From Clostridia bacterium (GTDB lineage: Bacteria; Bacillota; Clostridia; Christensenellales; Pumilibacteraceae), in assembly GCA_017623435.1 (NCBI GenBank), contig JAGAPD010000001.1, positions 1 to 64,000 of the forward strand: a stretch of DNA of 64,000 nt, read 5' to 3'. Made by a program: the position numbers and the translations under genes. This document shows positions 46,414 to 54,861 of the stretch, in pieces (the first letter of the stretch is position 1; every line of letters starts with the position of its first letter). The notes beneath the pieces are model-generated. The model was not told where the DNA came from. It saw nothing but the letters and a program-made list of their open reading frames with translations, and searched no databases.

Positions 46414-47460
46414 ATGAAAATTATTTCAGTAAAATTAAATTACAATCCTACCGAGTTGTACTACAACGACAACGTTTTGGATTATATTTACAAGCTTGAA
46501 AATGAAAACAGGCTGGGCGACCTACCCGATTCGTTACTTGTTTTTCACACGCTTAGCTGTCTGTATGATGAAATTATGAACGGCGGTTTTGCGCAATATC
46601 TATATAATCAATACGATTGTACTTTTAAGTATTTGGATTTTTGCGTGCAAAAGATAAGCCACCAAGCGCTTAAAGATATAATTTGCGAATATTTAGACGT
46701 TTGCAAGCGCGCTACTATCGTGGACAAAGCAATAGCGAGCGATTCTGACGTGCAAAAAATCGAACGATTGGACGATAAGTTCGTTACTCTCGACGAAAAA
46801 GAGGATTTGAAAAAAGTTTTCAGAAAAACTTATAGGGAAATCCTAAGCCAAAGTTCGCCCTTTTTCAACGTGGAAATTGACGAGGATTCCGACCGCCAGA
46901 AATTTTTTCTTTGGGATAAAAAAGGCGTTACTATCGAAAACGCTTTGGATTCGTTTTTGCGCTTTTTAGCCTCACACGAACAAATGAAATGGGTTATAAC
47001 CGTTAAAGAATTTTTTAGCACTTTTACTATTCACGCAAAAAGCAAGGAAAATATTGACAGCAACCAAGTTATGAAAACCTGGGTAAACGCAACGGACTTT
47101 CACAATGCATTGCTTTTCAAATGCGTAATAATCAGAAACCTTTTTGACGATTTTAACGAGGTACTTGATATCAATAAAAGTGGCTACGAGAAAAACGAAT
47201 TCGTAATACAAAAATGGCGCAACAACGGCAAATATTTACTCGAAAAGGAATATTCCACCACCGTAATGCTAGGCGCTAGTGATCCCTCTCTTCAATTAGA
47301 CGTCAAAAAATTCAAGTTCAAAGAAGTGATTGCTTACTTACAGTCTTCCTGTAAAAATTACGACAATATTTCTTTTTCTCAATCAAACGGGGTATCTATG
47401 GATTTATATAGCGACCTTATAAACGCAATAGAAAATGCTATAAACGACAAAAACGACTAG
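46414..47460 (+). CDS. DUF4375/DMP19-like protein
   Basis: This 348-residue soluble protein has near residue 46 the motif CLYDEIMNGGFAQYLYN, which matches the EvxNGGFxQyfxN signature of the DUF4375 (DMP19) family, known mainly from immunity-like or uncharacterised bacterial proteins. The rest is not recognised. AGGAG precedes the ATG. A perfect 9-bp direct repeat (GATCATTAC twice) lies 15 bases upstream. The last codons and the stop are inside the terminator hairpin. It lies next to the disrupted tRNA locus, so it could be acquired. Confidence 0.75.
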   Translation: MKIISVKLNYNPTELYYNDNVLDYIYKLENENRLGDLPDSLLVFHTLSCLYDEIMNGGFAQYLYNQYDCTFKYLDFCVQKISHQALKDIICEYLDVCKRATIVDKAIASDSDVQKIERLDDKFVTLDEKEDLKKVFRKTYREILSQSSPFFNVEIDEDSDRQKFFLWDKKGVTIENALDSFLRFLASHEQMKWVITVKEFFSTFTIHAKSKENIDSNQVMKTWVNATDFHNALLFKCVIIRNLFDDFNEVLDINKSGYEKNEFVIQKWRNNGKYLLEKEYSTTVMLGASDPSLQLDVKKFKFKEVIAYLQSSCKNYDNISFSQSNGVSMDLYSDLINAIENAINDKND

Positions 47461-47479
47461 GTACGTACCCAGTCGTTTT
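47450..47479 (+). terminator. 30-bp palindromic terminator (copy 8), overlapping the stop codon
   Basis: Stem AAAACGACT(a)GGT / ACC(c)AGTCGTTTT around ACGT, then T-rich sequence. The left arm encodes the last two residues and the TAG of the upstream gene. Confidence 0.88.
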
Positions 47480-47499
47480 TTATTTTTCTAATACTCAAG

Positions 47500-47830
47500 C
47501 ACACCGTAGGGCGGTGGCTTGCTGCCGCCGTCGTTTATATTACCACCAACTTTGACCAACTCGGAGGGGGGCGATTCACGAATCGCCCGTTTGTTATTTG
47601 GTCGTATAATTTATACGAAAACACTTTCGTTCGTTGCAAGCTCCTTCCACCGCAAGCGGTCCCCCTCCCTCTCGGAGGGAGGCTTTTATATGGCCCGTAC
47701 GGTTTATCGTAGGGGCGACTAGTAGTCGCCCGTTTACCGCACGGTCAAAGGCGTTGGCGTAGGTCAACGAGCCGTACACCCCCATTTCAAGCCTACTAAT
47801 CCACCTTTGGTGGCTACCAAACGGCTTAAC
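47500..47830. repeat. Composite intergenic repeat
   Basis: It contains a CGTAGGG.GG.GG.TTGCT module, a palindrome GGGCGACTAGTAGTCGCCC (47712-47730) and a module starting CGGTCAAAGGCGTTGGCG (47742) and ending in the hairpin CCACCTTTGGTGG. The same modules in the same order recur at 60.7-60.96 kb. I see no gene in it. Confidence 0.75.
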
Positions 47831-47887
47831 CTGTGGAGAAATGTTATCGTTTTGCATATAAATAATAATGATTATATTCAAAACGGC

Positions 47888-47916
47888 TTGACTTTTTTTA
47901 TTTTGGGGAGTATAAT
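47888..47916 (+). promoter_or_regulatory. Promoter of the mgtC-like gene
   Basis: TTGACT, 17 bases, TATAAT, 26 bases before the ATG. Confidence 0.85.
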
Positions 47917-47941
47917 AGGTGCTTATTCGGAGGTAAAGACT

Positions 47942-48637
47942 ATGGCTCAGGACATTTTATCGTTTATGCCCACACCGCTTAATTATATCGTTCGCATTCT
48001 TATAGCCGCCGCGTGCGGTTTTGCAATCGGGTTTGAGCGCAAGCAACGCTCGAAAGAGGCAGGAATCCGTACGCACGCAATCGTGGCGCTGGGGGCGTGT
48101 CTTATGATGATAATCTCAAAATACGCGTTTTGGGATACAGAAATAGGCAAATACGACGCATCGCGTATCGCATCACAGGTCGTATCAGGCATAGGCTTTA
48201 TCGGCACGGGAATGATCGTATACTCAAAAGGCGCACTCCACGGGCTTACCACGGCGGCAGGTATTTGGGCGACGGCAGGAGTAGGAATGTGCATAGGCGC
48301 AGGCGGTAACACGATGCTGATCGTTGGCGCTAGCGCTACCGTAATTATCATATCGCTACATCTGTTCCTTCACATGCCCTTCCGCCTTTTCCAGTCCACC
48401 AACTCGCATCAGATCCAAGTGCAGTTCAAGGTATGCGACAACGCGGTTGACCAAATCAAGCGTATTTTCCACGCCAAGCGCTCGTTTAGAATGCGCATCA
48501 CGAGCGACGGCACTAATAAAACAGGAACGATACTTCTTCGCACTACCTTCATTCCCGACGACAGCGATTGGCAAAAAATTATGGATAAATATCCGTTCAT
48601 AACGGCGATAGAATATTTCGAAGAAGAATGGCAATAA
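47942..48637 (+). CDS. MgtC/SapB family membrane protein
   Basis: This 231-residue protein has about five membrane segments (residues 14-160) with the family motif ACGFAIGFERKQRSKEAGIRTH near residue 24 and VSGIGFIGTGMI near 81. A cytoplasmic ACT-like domain follows (about 165-231). MgtC proteins support growth at low Mg2+ and, in pathogens, inhibit ATP synthase; in environmental Clostridia the role is less clear. Start chosen at the ATG after CGGAGG. No Mg2+ riboswitch was seen in the short leader. Confidence 0.9.
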   Translation: MAQDILSFMPTPLNYIVRILIAAACGFAIGFERKQRSKEAGIRTHAIVALGACLMMIISKYAFWDTEIGKYDASRIASQVVSGIGFIGTGMIVYSKGALHGLTTAAGIWATAGVGMCIGAGGNTMLIVGASATVIIISLHLFLHMPFRLFQSTNSHQIQVQFKVCDNAVDQIKRIFHAKRSFRMRITSDGTNKTGTILLRTTFIPDDSDWQKIMDKYPFITAIEYFEEEWQ

Positions 48638-48653
48638 ACGGACAAGTTATAAC

Positions 48654-48683
48654 AAAACGACCGGGTACGCACCTGGTCGTTTT
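48654..48683. terminator. 30-bp palindromic terminator (copy 9)
   Basis: Stem AAAACGACC(g)GGT / ACC(t)GGTCGTTTT around ACGC, followed by TATTTTTTT. Between convergent mgtC and kbl. Confidence 0.9.
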
Positions 48684-48713
48684 TATTTTTTTATGAAATT
48701 TTAGTTGCGCGAA

Positions 48714-49895
48714 TTACTCGCCCATTTCTTCTTTAACCTGTCTAAAGCAATCTACGATATAGAGGATATCCTCAGTCGAAAGTGCGGCGGAAAGCTGGGT
48801 ACGGATACGCGCGCGTCCCTTAGGAACGACGGGGTAAGAGAATGCAACGACGTAAACGCCTTTTTCCATCATTCGCTTTGCAACCTCCACAGCCTTGTGC
48901 TCGTCGTAAAGCATAATGGGGATAATGGGCGTGCCACCGTCGATAACGTCAAAGCCGATTTCCTTAATCTTCTCAGCAAAAAGACGGGTGTTTTCGAAAA
49001 GCTTGTCACGGCGCGAAGTGTCGTTTTCAATAAGCTCAAGCACTTTAATCGAGCCTGCTGCAACCGCAGGCGCAAGAGTGTTCGAGAAAAGATAGGGGCG
49101 CGAACGCTGACGGAGAAGGTCGATAATGGCTTTTCTACCCGAAGTAAATCCGCCCGACGCACCGCCAAGCGCTTTACCAAAAGTACCCGTGATGATATCC
49201 ACTCTGCCCTCTACTCCGCAATGCTGGCTTGTGCCTCTGCCCGTCTTACCCATAAAGCCGGATGCGTGGCTGTCGTCCACCATAACGAGCGCGTCGTACT
49301 CGTCGGCAAGGTCGCAAATACTTTTAAGATCGGCAACGATACCGTCCATCGAGAAAACGCCGTCCGTTGCGATAAGCTTGATTCTGCAATTCTTTGCCTC
49401 TTCAAGTTTAGCGCGGAGGTCTTCCATATTATTGTTCTTATAGCGGAAACGGTTAGCCTTGCAAAGACGAACGCCGTCGATAATACTTGCGTGGTTAAGC
49501 TCGTCGCTGATGATAGCGTCCTCAGGACCGAGCAAGGTCTCGAAAAGTCCGCCGTTAGCGTCAAAGCAAGACGAATACAAAATGGTGTCTTCCGTGCCTA
49601 AAAATTCGCTAACCTTTCTCTCTAACTTCTTGTGAAGCTCCTGCGTTCCGCAAATAAAGCGAACGGAGGACATACCGTAGCCGTACTCGTCGTAGCTCTT
49701 CTTCGCTGCGGCGATAACGTCGGGGTTGTTTGCAAGACCAAGATAGTTGTTAGCGCACATATTAACGAGCGTTCTGCCGTCGCTAACGCCTACCTTTACT
49801 CCCTGCGGAGTGGTAATAACCTTTTCGTTTTTAGTGAGTCCGTCACGCTCAATGCTTTCGAGCGTATCAGTAAAATATTTCAAAGCCGATTTCAT
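48714..49895 (-). CDS. kbl: 2-amino-3-ketobutyrate coenzyme A ligase (glycine C-acetyltransferase)
   Basis: This 393-residue PLP enzyme cleaves 2-amino-3-oxobutanoate with CoA into glycine and acetyl-CoA. It has the alpha-oxoamine synthase motifs: [10 protein letters not shown] at the start, [16 protein letters not shown] near 205 and the PLP-lysine motif [14 protein letters not shown] near 240. It follows tdh by 3 bases, completing the two-step threonine degradation route. Length is normal (about 395). Confidence 0.96.
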   Translation of the reverse strand: MKSALKYFTDTLESIERDGLTKNEKVITTPQGVKVGVSDGRTLVNMCANNYLGLANNPDVIAAAKKSYDEYGYGMSSVRFICGTQELHKKLERKVSEFLGTEDTILYSSCFDANGGLFETLLGPEDAIISDELNHASIIDGVRLCKANRFRYKNNNMEDLRAKLEEAKNCRIKLIATDGVFSMDGIVADLKSICDLADEYDALVMVDDSHASGFMGKTGRGTSQHCGVEGRVDIITGTFGKALGGASGGFTSGRKAIIDLLRQRSRPYLFSNTLAPAVAAGSIKVLELIENDTSRRDKLFENTRLFAEKIKEIGFDVIDGGTPIIPIMLYDEHKAVEVAKRMMEKGVYVVAFSYPVVPKGRARIRTQLSAALSTEDILYIVDCFRQVKEEMGE

Positions 49896-49898
49896 AGT

Positions 49899-50939
49899 TT
49901 ACTCCTTGTGAAGATTAGTCCAGTCCAAAATAACCTTACCACACTTTGCGCTGTTCATAGCTTCAAAGCCCTTTTCGTAGTCGCGAATATCGAATCTATG
50001 CGTGATAATCTGCGAAATGTCAAGACCGCCTTGGAGCATTGCCGACATTTTGTACCAGGTTTCGTGCATTTCACGACCGTAAATGCCCTTAATGATAAGT
50101 CCGTTGAAAATAACCTTGGACCAGTCGATTTTTGCGTCGCTTTTAAGAAGTCCCAAAAGTGCAATGCGACCGCCGTGCACCATGTTGTCAATCATGGTGT
50201 TGAACGCGATTTCGCTACCCGACATCTCGAGTCCTACGTCAAATCCCTCTTTGATAAGGATTTTATCCATAGTTTCTTTCAAGCTTTCCTTTGCCGTGTT
50301 TACGGTGTACTTAATACCAAGCTTGCGCGCGAGGGCAAGTCTTTCGTCGTTGATATCGGTAATAACTACGTGACGCGCGCCTACGAATTTACAAATCGCG
50401 CCAGCCATAATACCGATAGGACCTGCGCCCGTGATAAGCACGTCCTCGCCCGTGAGGTTGAAGGAAAGCGCGGTATGTACTGCGTTTCCGAACGGATCGA
50501 AAATAGAGTACATTTCCTCGTCGATGCCTTCTTCGCAACGGCGCACGTTTTGTTCGGGAATAACCAGATATTCAGCAAAAGCGCCGTCACGGTTTACGCC
50601 TACGCCCACCGTTTCTTTGCAAAGGTGTCCGTTACCAGCCAAGCAGTTACGGCATCTTCCGCAAACGATATGACCTTCGCCCGACACCAAATCGCCCACC
50701 TTCCAGTTGCGAACGTTTTCGCCTACTTCCACGATTTCGCCCACGTATTCGTGACCGATAACGCGCGGAGTCTGAATGGTGCGCTGAGACCATTCGTCCC
50801 AGTTGTAGATATGAAGGTCAGTTCCACAAATTGCAGTTTTGTGAATCTTGATCTTAACGTCGTTACGACCTACTTGCGGTTCGGGAACGTCCTCAAACCA
50901 CAATCCTCTTTGAGGGAATTTCTTAACAAGTGCTTTCAT
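49899..50939 (-). CDS. tdh: L-threonine 3-dehydrogenase
   Basis: This 346-residue zinc-dependent MDR dehydrogenase oxidises threonine to 2-amino-3-ketobutyrate with NAD+. Catalytic zinc ligands appear in [13 protein letters not shown] and GHEYVGE, the structural zinc site is [15 protein letters not shown], and the nucleotide fold begins [12 protein letters not shown]. The start is the ATG after AAAGGAGAC; a TTG further upstream would add 15 unlikely residues. With kbl it supplies glycine and acetyl-CoA. Confidence 0.95.
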   Translation of the reverse strand: MKALVKKFPQRGLWFEDVPEPQVGRNDVKIKIHKTAICGTDLHIYNWDEWSQRTIQTPRVIGHEYVGEIVEVGENVRNWKVGDLVSGEGHIVCGRCRNCLAGNGHLCKETVGVGVNRDGAFAEYLVIPEQNVRRCEEGIDEEMYSIFDPFGNAVHTALSFNLTGEDVLITGAGPIGIMAGAICKFVGARHVVITDINDERLALARKLGIKYTVNTAKESLKETMDKILIKEGFDVGLEMSGSEIAFNTMIDNMVHGGRIALLGLLKSDAKIDWSKVIFNGLIIKGIYGREMHETWYKMSAMLQGGLDISQIITHRFDIRDYEKGFEAMNSAKCGKVILDWTNLHKE

Positions 50940-51026
50940 TTCTGTCTCCTTTTTTTCGCATAGAAAAGCCCCCTCTTTTTTCAAAATGTCAACGGCGCAA
51001 GTTAAACTAATTTGCCGTTTATTTCA

Positions 51027-51056
51027 AAAACGAAGGGGGACGTACGTTATCGTTGC
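51027..51056. repeat. Degenerate 30-bp palindrome-family copy at the end of dnaN
   Basis: AAAACGAAGGGGGAC then GT at the exact centre. The right half (GTACGTTATCGTT) overlaps the dnaN stop. The first 18 bases are identical to a segment inside the DJ-1 gene at 4967. Confidence 0.5.
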
Positions 51057-52153
51057 ATTCTTACGGGAAGAATTAAATACATAAAGTCTTCAAGCGCGCC
51101 CGTGGGTACGATAATACAGGGCGACACCGCGTCGGTGAACTTAATCAAAATGCTGTCGCTGTCGATATAGCGAAGAATTTCGGTAAAGTAACGCGCGTTG
51201 AAGGAAATAGAAAGATCCTTTCCGTCAAGTTTTATAAGTATTTTTTCGGTGATGTTACCGATATCGCTGTTGGACGAAAGTTGCATAACGTTCTCTTTAA
51301 TATCAAAGCGGACGAGGTTGCTTTTGTCCGAGCGGGAAAGAAGAATTGCACGCTCAAGACCTGCCTCAAACTGCTCACGCGGAAGCGTTACGATAGTCTC
51401 GAAGTACGCAGGGATAATCTGCTTATAGTTGATAAAATCAACGTCCATAAGACGAGTGGTTACGCGCGTGTGTTCAAGGTCCACTGCCAAGTAGTTTTTC
51501 TGAATGCAAACTTCAACGGACTCGTCGCTGTCGTCAATAAGACGGGCAATTTCCACCAAGCATCTAGCCGGCACGAGCGCGCGCATCATAGCGGTAGTTT
51601 TCTCAATAGTCTTAACGCACTTTGCCAAGCGGTATCCGTCAAGCGCAACGCCGGTAACCGTCATTTCGTCAATTTCAAGCTGAACGCCTTTAAGCATAGG
51701 ACGGGCGTCGTCCGTCGCAACCGAAAACGCGACCTTATTGATAAGGTCTTTGAACTGGTTTTTCGCCATCACGAACTTTTGCGCGTCGGCAAGCTCCTTG
51801 ATTTGCGGATAGTCGTCGGGGTTAAGGCATTGAAGCTCGCCCTCGGAGTCGGTATACTTAATTTTAAGTCTATTACTGTCCGAAAGGGAAAGTTCGATTT
51901 GCTCCTGCGTAAGTTTTTTAACGAACTCCGCGAAAAATCTGCCCGGCACTACGGTCTCTCCGTCAATCTTGACGTCAGCAACGATAATTTTCTCGATAGC
52001 AAGCTCAAGATCGGTTGCGGTAAGACGGAGCGTTCCATTCTCCGCTTTAAGCTTTATGCCCTCCAAAATGGGGTTCGTCGTACGCGTAGAAACGGCTTTA
52101 TAAACTTTTCCGACGGCATCAGACAAATCGTTACCGTTACAAATAAGTTTCAT
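51047..52153 (-). CDS. dnaN: DNA polymerase III beta sliding clamp
   Basis: This 368-residue ring-forming clamp has the three repeated clamp domains (about 1-120, 128-245, 248-368). Recognisable are RTTNPILEGIKL near 24, DDARPMLKGVQ near 155 and the C-terminal LPVRM that closes the partner-binding pocket. Start at the ATG after GGAGG. It is a lone gene here: dnaA and recF are not beside it, and gyrB lies 47 kb away, an uncommon layout for Bacillota. Confidence 0.97.
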   Translation of the reverse strand: MKLICNGNDLSDAVGKVYKAVSTRTTNPILEGIKLKAENGTLRLTATDLELAIEKIIVADVKIDGETVVPGRFFAEFVKKLTQEQIELSLSDSNRLKIKYTDSEGELQCLNPDDYPQIKELADAQKFVMAKNQFKDLINKVAFSVATDDARPMLKGVQLEIDEMTVTGVALDGYRLAKCVKTIEKTTAMMRALVPARCLVEIARLIDDSDESVEVCIQKNYLAVDLEHTRVTTRLMDVDFINYKQIIPAYFETIVTLPREQFEAGLERAILLSRSDKSNLVRFDIKENVMQLSSNSDIGNITEKILIKLDGKDLSISFNARYFTEILRYIDSDSILIKFTDAVSPCIIVPTGALEDFMYLILPVRMQR

Positions 52154-52293
52154 ACCTTCCTCCAATGTTTTTACTAGAAAAGCAAGCCCTGCTTTTCCTC
52201 TATAATTATACCCTAACGGCGAGCTATTGTCAACTTTTTGTGTGCGCTTTTATTTTAATAAAAATAAAACCTTTAATTTTTTCGTCTTTGCTC

Positions 52294-52322
52294 TTGACAA
52301 TCGAATAAAGTCGCGTTATAAT
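52294..52322 (+). promoter_or_regulatory. Promoter of the SGNH hydrolase gene
   Basis: Perfect TTGACA, 17 bases, TATAAT. Confidence 0.9.
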
Positions 52323-52365
52323 AAACGAAACGACAAAGAAATTCATTCACTTGAAGGGGAAAACT

Positions 52366-53250
52366 ATGGCTACGAACAAAAATTACGGATACTGGAAAGA
52401 CCGCAAAGTTCTATTTATCGGCGATTCGCTTACCGCCGCACGACTTTATCCTGAAACGGTCAAGGATATTTTGGGCATTGAGCCTTATTATCACTGCAAA
52501 GGCGGTGCGTCGCTTATCTCGATGATTGACGGTGACTACGGCAGAGAGGGTATTTACACGCCCGAGACGGACGCGCAAAATATTCAGCGCCCACTCACGC
52601 CCGACGACGTTAAGGATATGGACCTCGTAGTTTTGTACGGCGGATACAATAACCGCGCGACGAATATGGGCAAGGTGGGAGATTTGTACTCCCCTGCAGG
52701 CAACGGCGAAAACACGATAGCAGGCTTTATGCAGTACGCAATCAACCGCATTTACGAAAATCTTTTCAAAGCGGACAATATGACCTGCCGACTTCTTATC
52801 GTCACGGTGGACTGCGCAGGCAAATATCCGTGGGTGGACGTGGACGGCCGTCACGAAAGCGTACCTAACACGGGTTGGACCTTTGAGGCGATGGCAAATA
52901 TTCAGGTGGAGGTTGCGCGCCACAACGCAATTCCGTGTTGTGACCTTTTCCACACCAGCGGAATCAACGAGCATACCTGGGCGTATTTCGGCGCTTGTCC
53001 CTACCCTGAAAACACCAACTTTACGCCTTATAGACTTAACGAAAAGGGCGTACCGCTTTCAAGCGAGCGCATTCGCTACGTCACGGGCGAAAGCTATTAT
53101 CAATTCCGCGACGGCAAAGTGGTGCTTGAAAAGTACGAGGGCGTTCCGCCTTGTCCGTACAACGCTGACCAACTGCACAAATCCCCTGCTGGATATAAGC
53201 GCATAGGCGAGCTGATTGCCGGCGCAATTATATCCGCTTACGGCAACTAA
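52366..53250 (+). CDS. SGNH/GDSL hydrolase-like protein
   Basis: This 294-residue protein begins with the block I motif LFIGDSLTAARLYP (nucleophile Ser near 22), has GGYNN near 90 as block III, and ends with DQLHKSPAGYKRIGELI, the block V Asp-x2-His. This is the catalytic set of GDSL esterases. There is no signal peptide, so it acts inside the cell or is exported by other means. The ATG at 52366 is chosen for GGGG spacing. The strong promoter suggests high expression. Substrate unknown. Confidence 0.85.
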   Translation: MATNKNYGYWKDRKVLFIGDSLTAARLYPETVKDILGIEPYYHCKGGASLISMIDGDYGREGIYTPETDAQNIQRPLTPDDVKDMDLVVLYGGYNNRATNMGKVGDLYSPAGNGENTIAGFMQYAINRIYENLFKADNMTCRLLIVTVDCAGKYPWVDVDGRHESVPNTGWTFEAMANIQVEVARHNAIPCCDLFHTSGINEHTWAYFGACPYPENTNFTPYRLNEKGVPLSSERIRYVTGESYYQFRDGKVVLEKYEGVPPCPYNADQLHKSPAGYKRIGELIAGAIISAYGN

Positions 53251-53267
53251 AAACAACTAAAAATGAT

Positions 53268-53297
53268 AAAACGGAACATAACGTTATGTTCCGTTTT
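53268..53297. terminator. 30-bp palindromic terminator (copy 10)
   Basis: Perfect 30-bp palindrome from AAAACGGAACATA around ACGT, followed by TTTATTTT. Confidence 0.92.
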
Positions 53298-53388
53298 TTT
53301 ATTTTACACTTCTATATAAAAAATTAAAACGTAGCTAATGCCGTACTATTTTTTTATTTAACGCTTTGCATTTTCGGATCATATCACT

Positions 53389-53604
53389 TCAAAAATCTTC
53401 TTCAAGGCCCAAAATATAACTGGGCGAAATATCAAAAGCAATCGCCATTTGCTTAATGTTGTCATAGCCGGGCTTTGCTTTTCCCTTTAACCACTCACTA
53501 ACTTGACTTTGCTTTATTCCTATTTTTTTAGCAAACGACGTTTGTGTAAGGCCATTGCTCCTCAAAAAATGTTTTAATATTTCACTAAATTCAATCTGTT
53601 CCAT
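53389..53604 (-). CDS. Small XRE family repressor
   Basis: This 71-residue single-domain helix-turn-helix regulator has FLRSNGLTQTSFAKKIGIKQSQVSEWLKG spanning helices 1-3. It is divergent from a two-gene membrane-protein operon, and two matched ATAGAA..TTCTAT palindromes lie in the 102-base gap, one across its own upstream region and one between the -35 and -10 of the other promoter. This is the layout of a phage-like autoregulated switch, so I infer it represses both directions. Confidence 0.88.
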   Translation of the reverse strand: MEQIEFSEILKHFLRSNGLTQTSFAKKIGIKQSQVSEWLKGKAKPGYDNIKQMAIAFDISPSYILGLEEDF

Positions 53605-53622
53605 AATATCACCATAATTATT

Positions 53623-53640
53623 TTATAGAATTTTCTATAA
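53623..53640. promoter_or_regulatory. Operator 1 of the small XRE repressor
   Basis: Perfect palindrome TTATAGAA-TT-TTCTATAA, 19 bases upstream of the repressor gene. Confidence 0.75.
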
Positions 53641-53646
53641 AATTAG

Positions 53647-53675
53647 TTGACATATAGAATATTCTATGCTATTAT
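53647..53675 (+). promoter_or_regulatory. Promoter with embedded operator 2
   Basis: TTGACA, 17 bases, TATTAT. The spacer holds ATAGAATATTCTAT (53654-53667), the same operator as site 1. Confidence 0.82.
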
Positions 53676-53706
53676 GTTTTCATATTATTAACAAAGGAGA
53701 AGAAAA

Positions 53707-54114
53707 ATGACTACGAAAGGAAAATTGGTATTCAAAATTATTTGGATCGTTCTTGCAATCGCGCTTTGGACAATAGGCTTAGTTCTATTTTTGAACGCAC
53801 TTAACAACAACGGCGATCCTTTGGCGATGTATTTCGCATGGGGTGGATTATGTGTAATCGTAACGCTACGATCCTTCTTTACGAACTTGAGCAGTTCTAC
53901 TAAAAGAGGACGTAGACAAGGCGCTAACGACTACACGGTGACTGACAAAGGTTCACACTACGCAGTAGAAAATCATCCTATCAGAGGTGCGATAATCGGC
54001 TTCGTCGCAGGAATTATTGCAGGCTTATTGATAGGACCTGTTATTGTTCCCATTCATATTATTAAATCGCTTATTCAAATCGTAAACCTTATAAAAGATT
54101 CTAAGGCAGAATAA
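53707..54114 (+). CDS. Unknown membrane protein of XRE-controlled cassette
   Basis: This 135-residue protein has membrane segments near 8-30, 38-58 and 95-120, and a basic Ser/Arg-rich loop (SSSTKRGRRQGAND) between the second and third. I do not recognise a family. An AAGGAG site is well placed. It is the first gene of the cassette and lies 1 base before the second gene, which is also membrane-anchored. Confidence 0.8.
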   Translation: MTTKGKLVFKIIWIVLAIALWTIGLVLFLNALNNNGDPLAMYFAWGGLCVIVTLRSFFTNLSSSTKRGRRQGANDYTVTDKGSHYAVENHPIRGAIIGFVAGIIAGLLIGPVIVPIHIIKSLIQIVNLIKDSKAE

Positions 54115-54115
54115 A

Positions 54116-54793
54116 ATGAGTGCAAAATCTAAAGTTATCGCTAAACTTCAAAGTTATCTTAAAAGCGACGCTTGGCAAAAATTAAAAAACAAAAATAAAA
54201 AATATACACAATTTTTAGAAAGCCTTACCGAAGAAGATATCGATTGGGGCGCAAAACCCGGGTTTATCAAGGGCAGAGTTTACGGAAACTCTACCGGTTC
54301 GGGCGAAAGCACCTACGGTGATACTACTACTCGACGCACGGTGTCCATAAATCACGTTACAAACGAAAAATGGTTCGTTCCATTGTCGTGTAAAGCAAGC
54401 AAAAAAACGCTTGAACGAGCGTTTGAAAACTTTGGATTTAAAAGCGAATTCTACTACTATAAAGACGTACGCGCTCTCGCAGAAAAGGATGGTAAATTAG
54501 AGGTAAATTCTGATCTTTATTCGCTTAATTTTATACCTAAAGAGTATAGACTGAACACCTATAACGTTGAATACACCAGCGAAATATATTGGTGCAAGCT
54601 TTGGCCCATCGTAGCCAAGAAAACTATTGACGGCAAGAAAATGCAGTATGAAATAGGTTATTGGGAAGAACACGACGGAAAAGAAACGATTGACATCAAA
54701 CCCGTTCCTCCCCTTACCCCTTTAAAAAAACTGATTATTGCTGGCGTAATTGCCGCTGCTGTAGTTGGTTTAGCCCTACTTCTTTTCTTATAA
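54116..54793 (+). CDS. Unknown C-terminally membrane-anchored protein
   Basis: This 225-residue protein is soluble and basic at the N-terminus, with a Gly/Ser/Thr-rich stretch (NSTGSGESTYGDTTTRR, about 58-74). One strongly hydrophobic segment occupies residues 205-225 at the extreme end, giving a tail-anchored layout with the bulk in the cytoplasm. No family is recognised. It follows its partner by one base and ends at a perfect palindromic terminator. Confidence 0.78.
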   Translation: MSAKSKVIAKLQSYLKSDAWQKLKNKNKKYTQFLESLTEEDIDWGAKPGFIKGRVYGNSTGSGESTYGDTTTRRTVSINHVTNEKWFVPLSCKASKKTLERAFENFGFKSEFYYYKDVRALAEKDGKLEVNSDLYSLNFIPKEYRLNTYNVEYTSEIYWCKLWPIVAKKTIDGKKMQYEIGYWEEHDGKETIDIKPVPPLTPLKKLIIAGVIAAAVVGLALLLFL

Positions 54794-54809
54794 ACAAGCA
54801 AAAAATGAC

Positions 54810-54839
54810 AAAACGGAGTGGTACGTACCACTCCGTTTT
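54810..54839. terminator. 30-bp palindromic terminator (copy 11)
   Basis: Perfect 30-bp palindrome, AAAACGGAGT arm with core GGTACGTACC. Shared by the convergent cassette and sugar-kinase genes. Confidence 0.92.
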
Positions 54840-54861
54840 AATTTTTTCGTTGATTTTTAGA

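Noticed and set aside
47519..47722. Small open frames in the 47.5 kb intergenic repeat
   Set aside because: They are made of repeat modules and palindromes with no ribosome site; the same modules recur non-coding at 60.7 kb.
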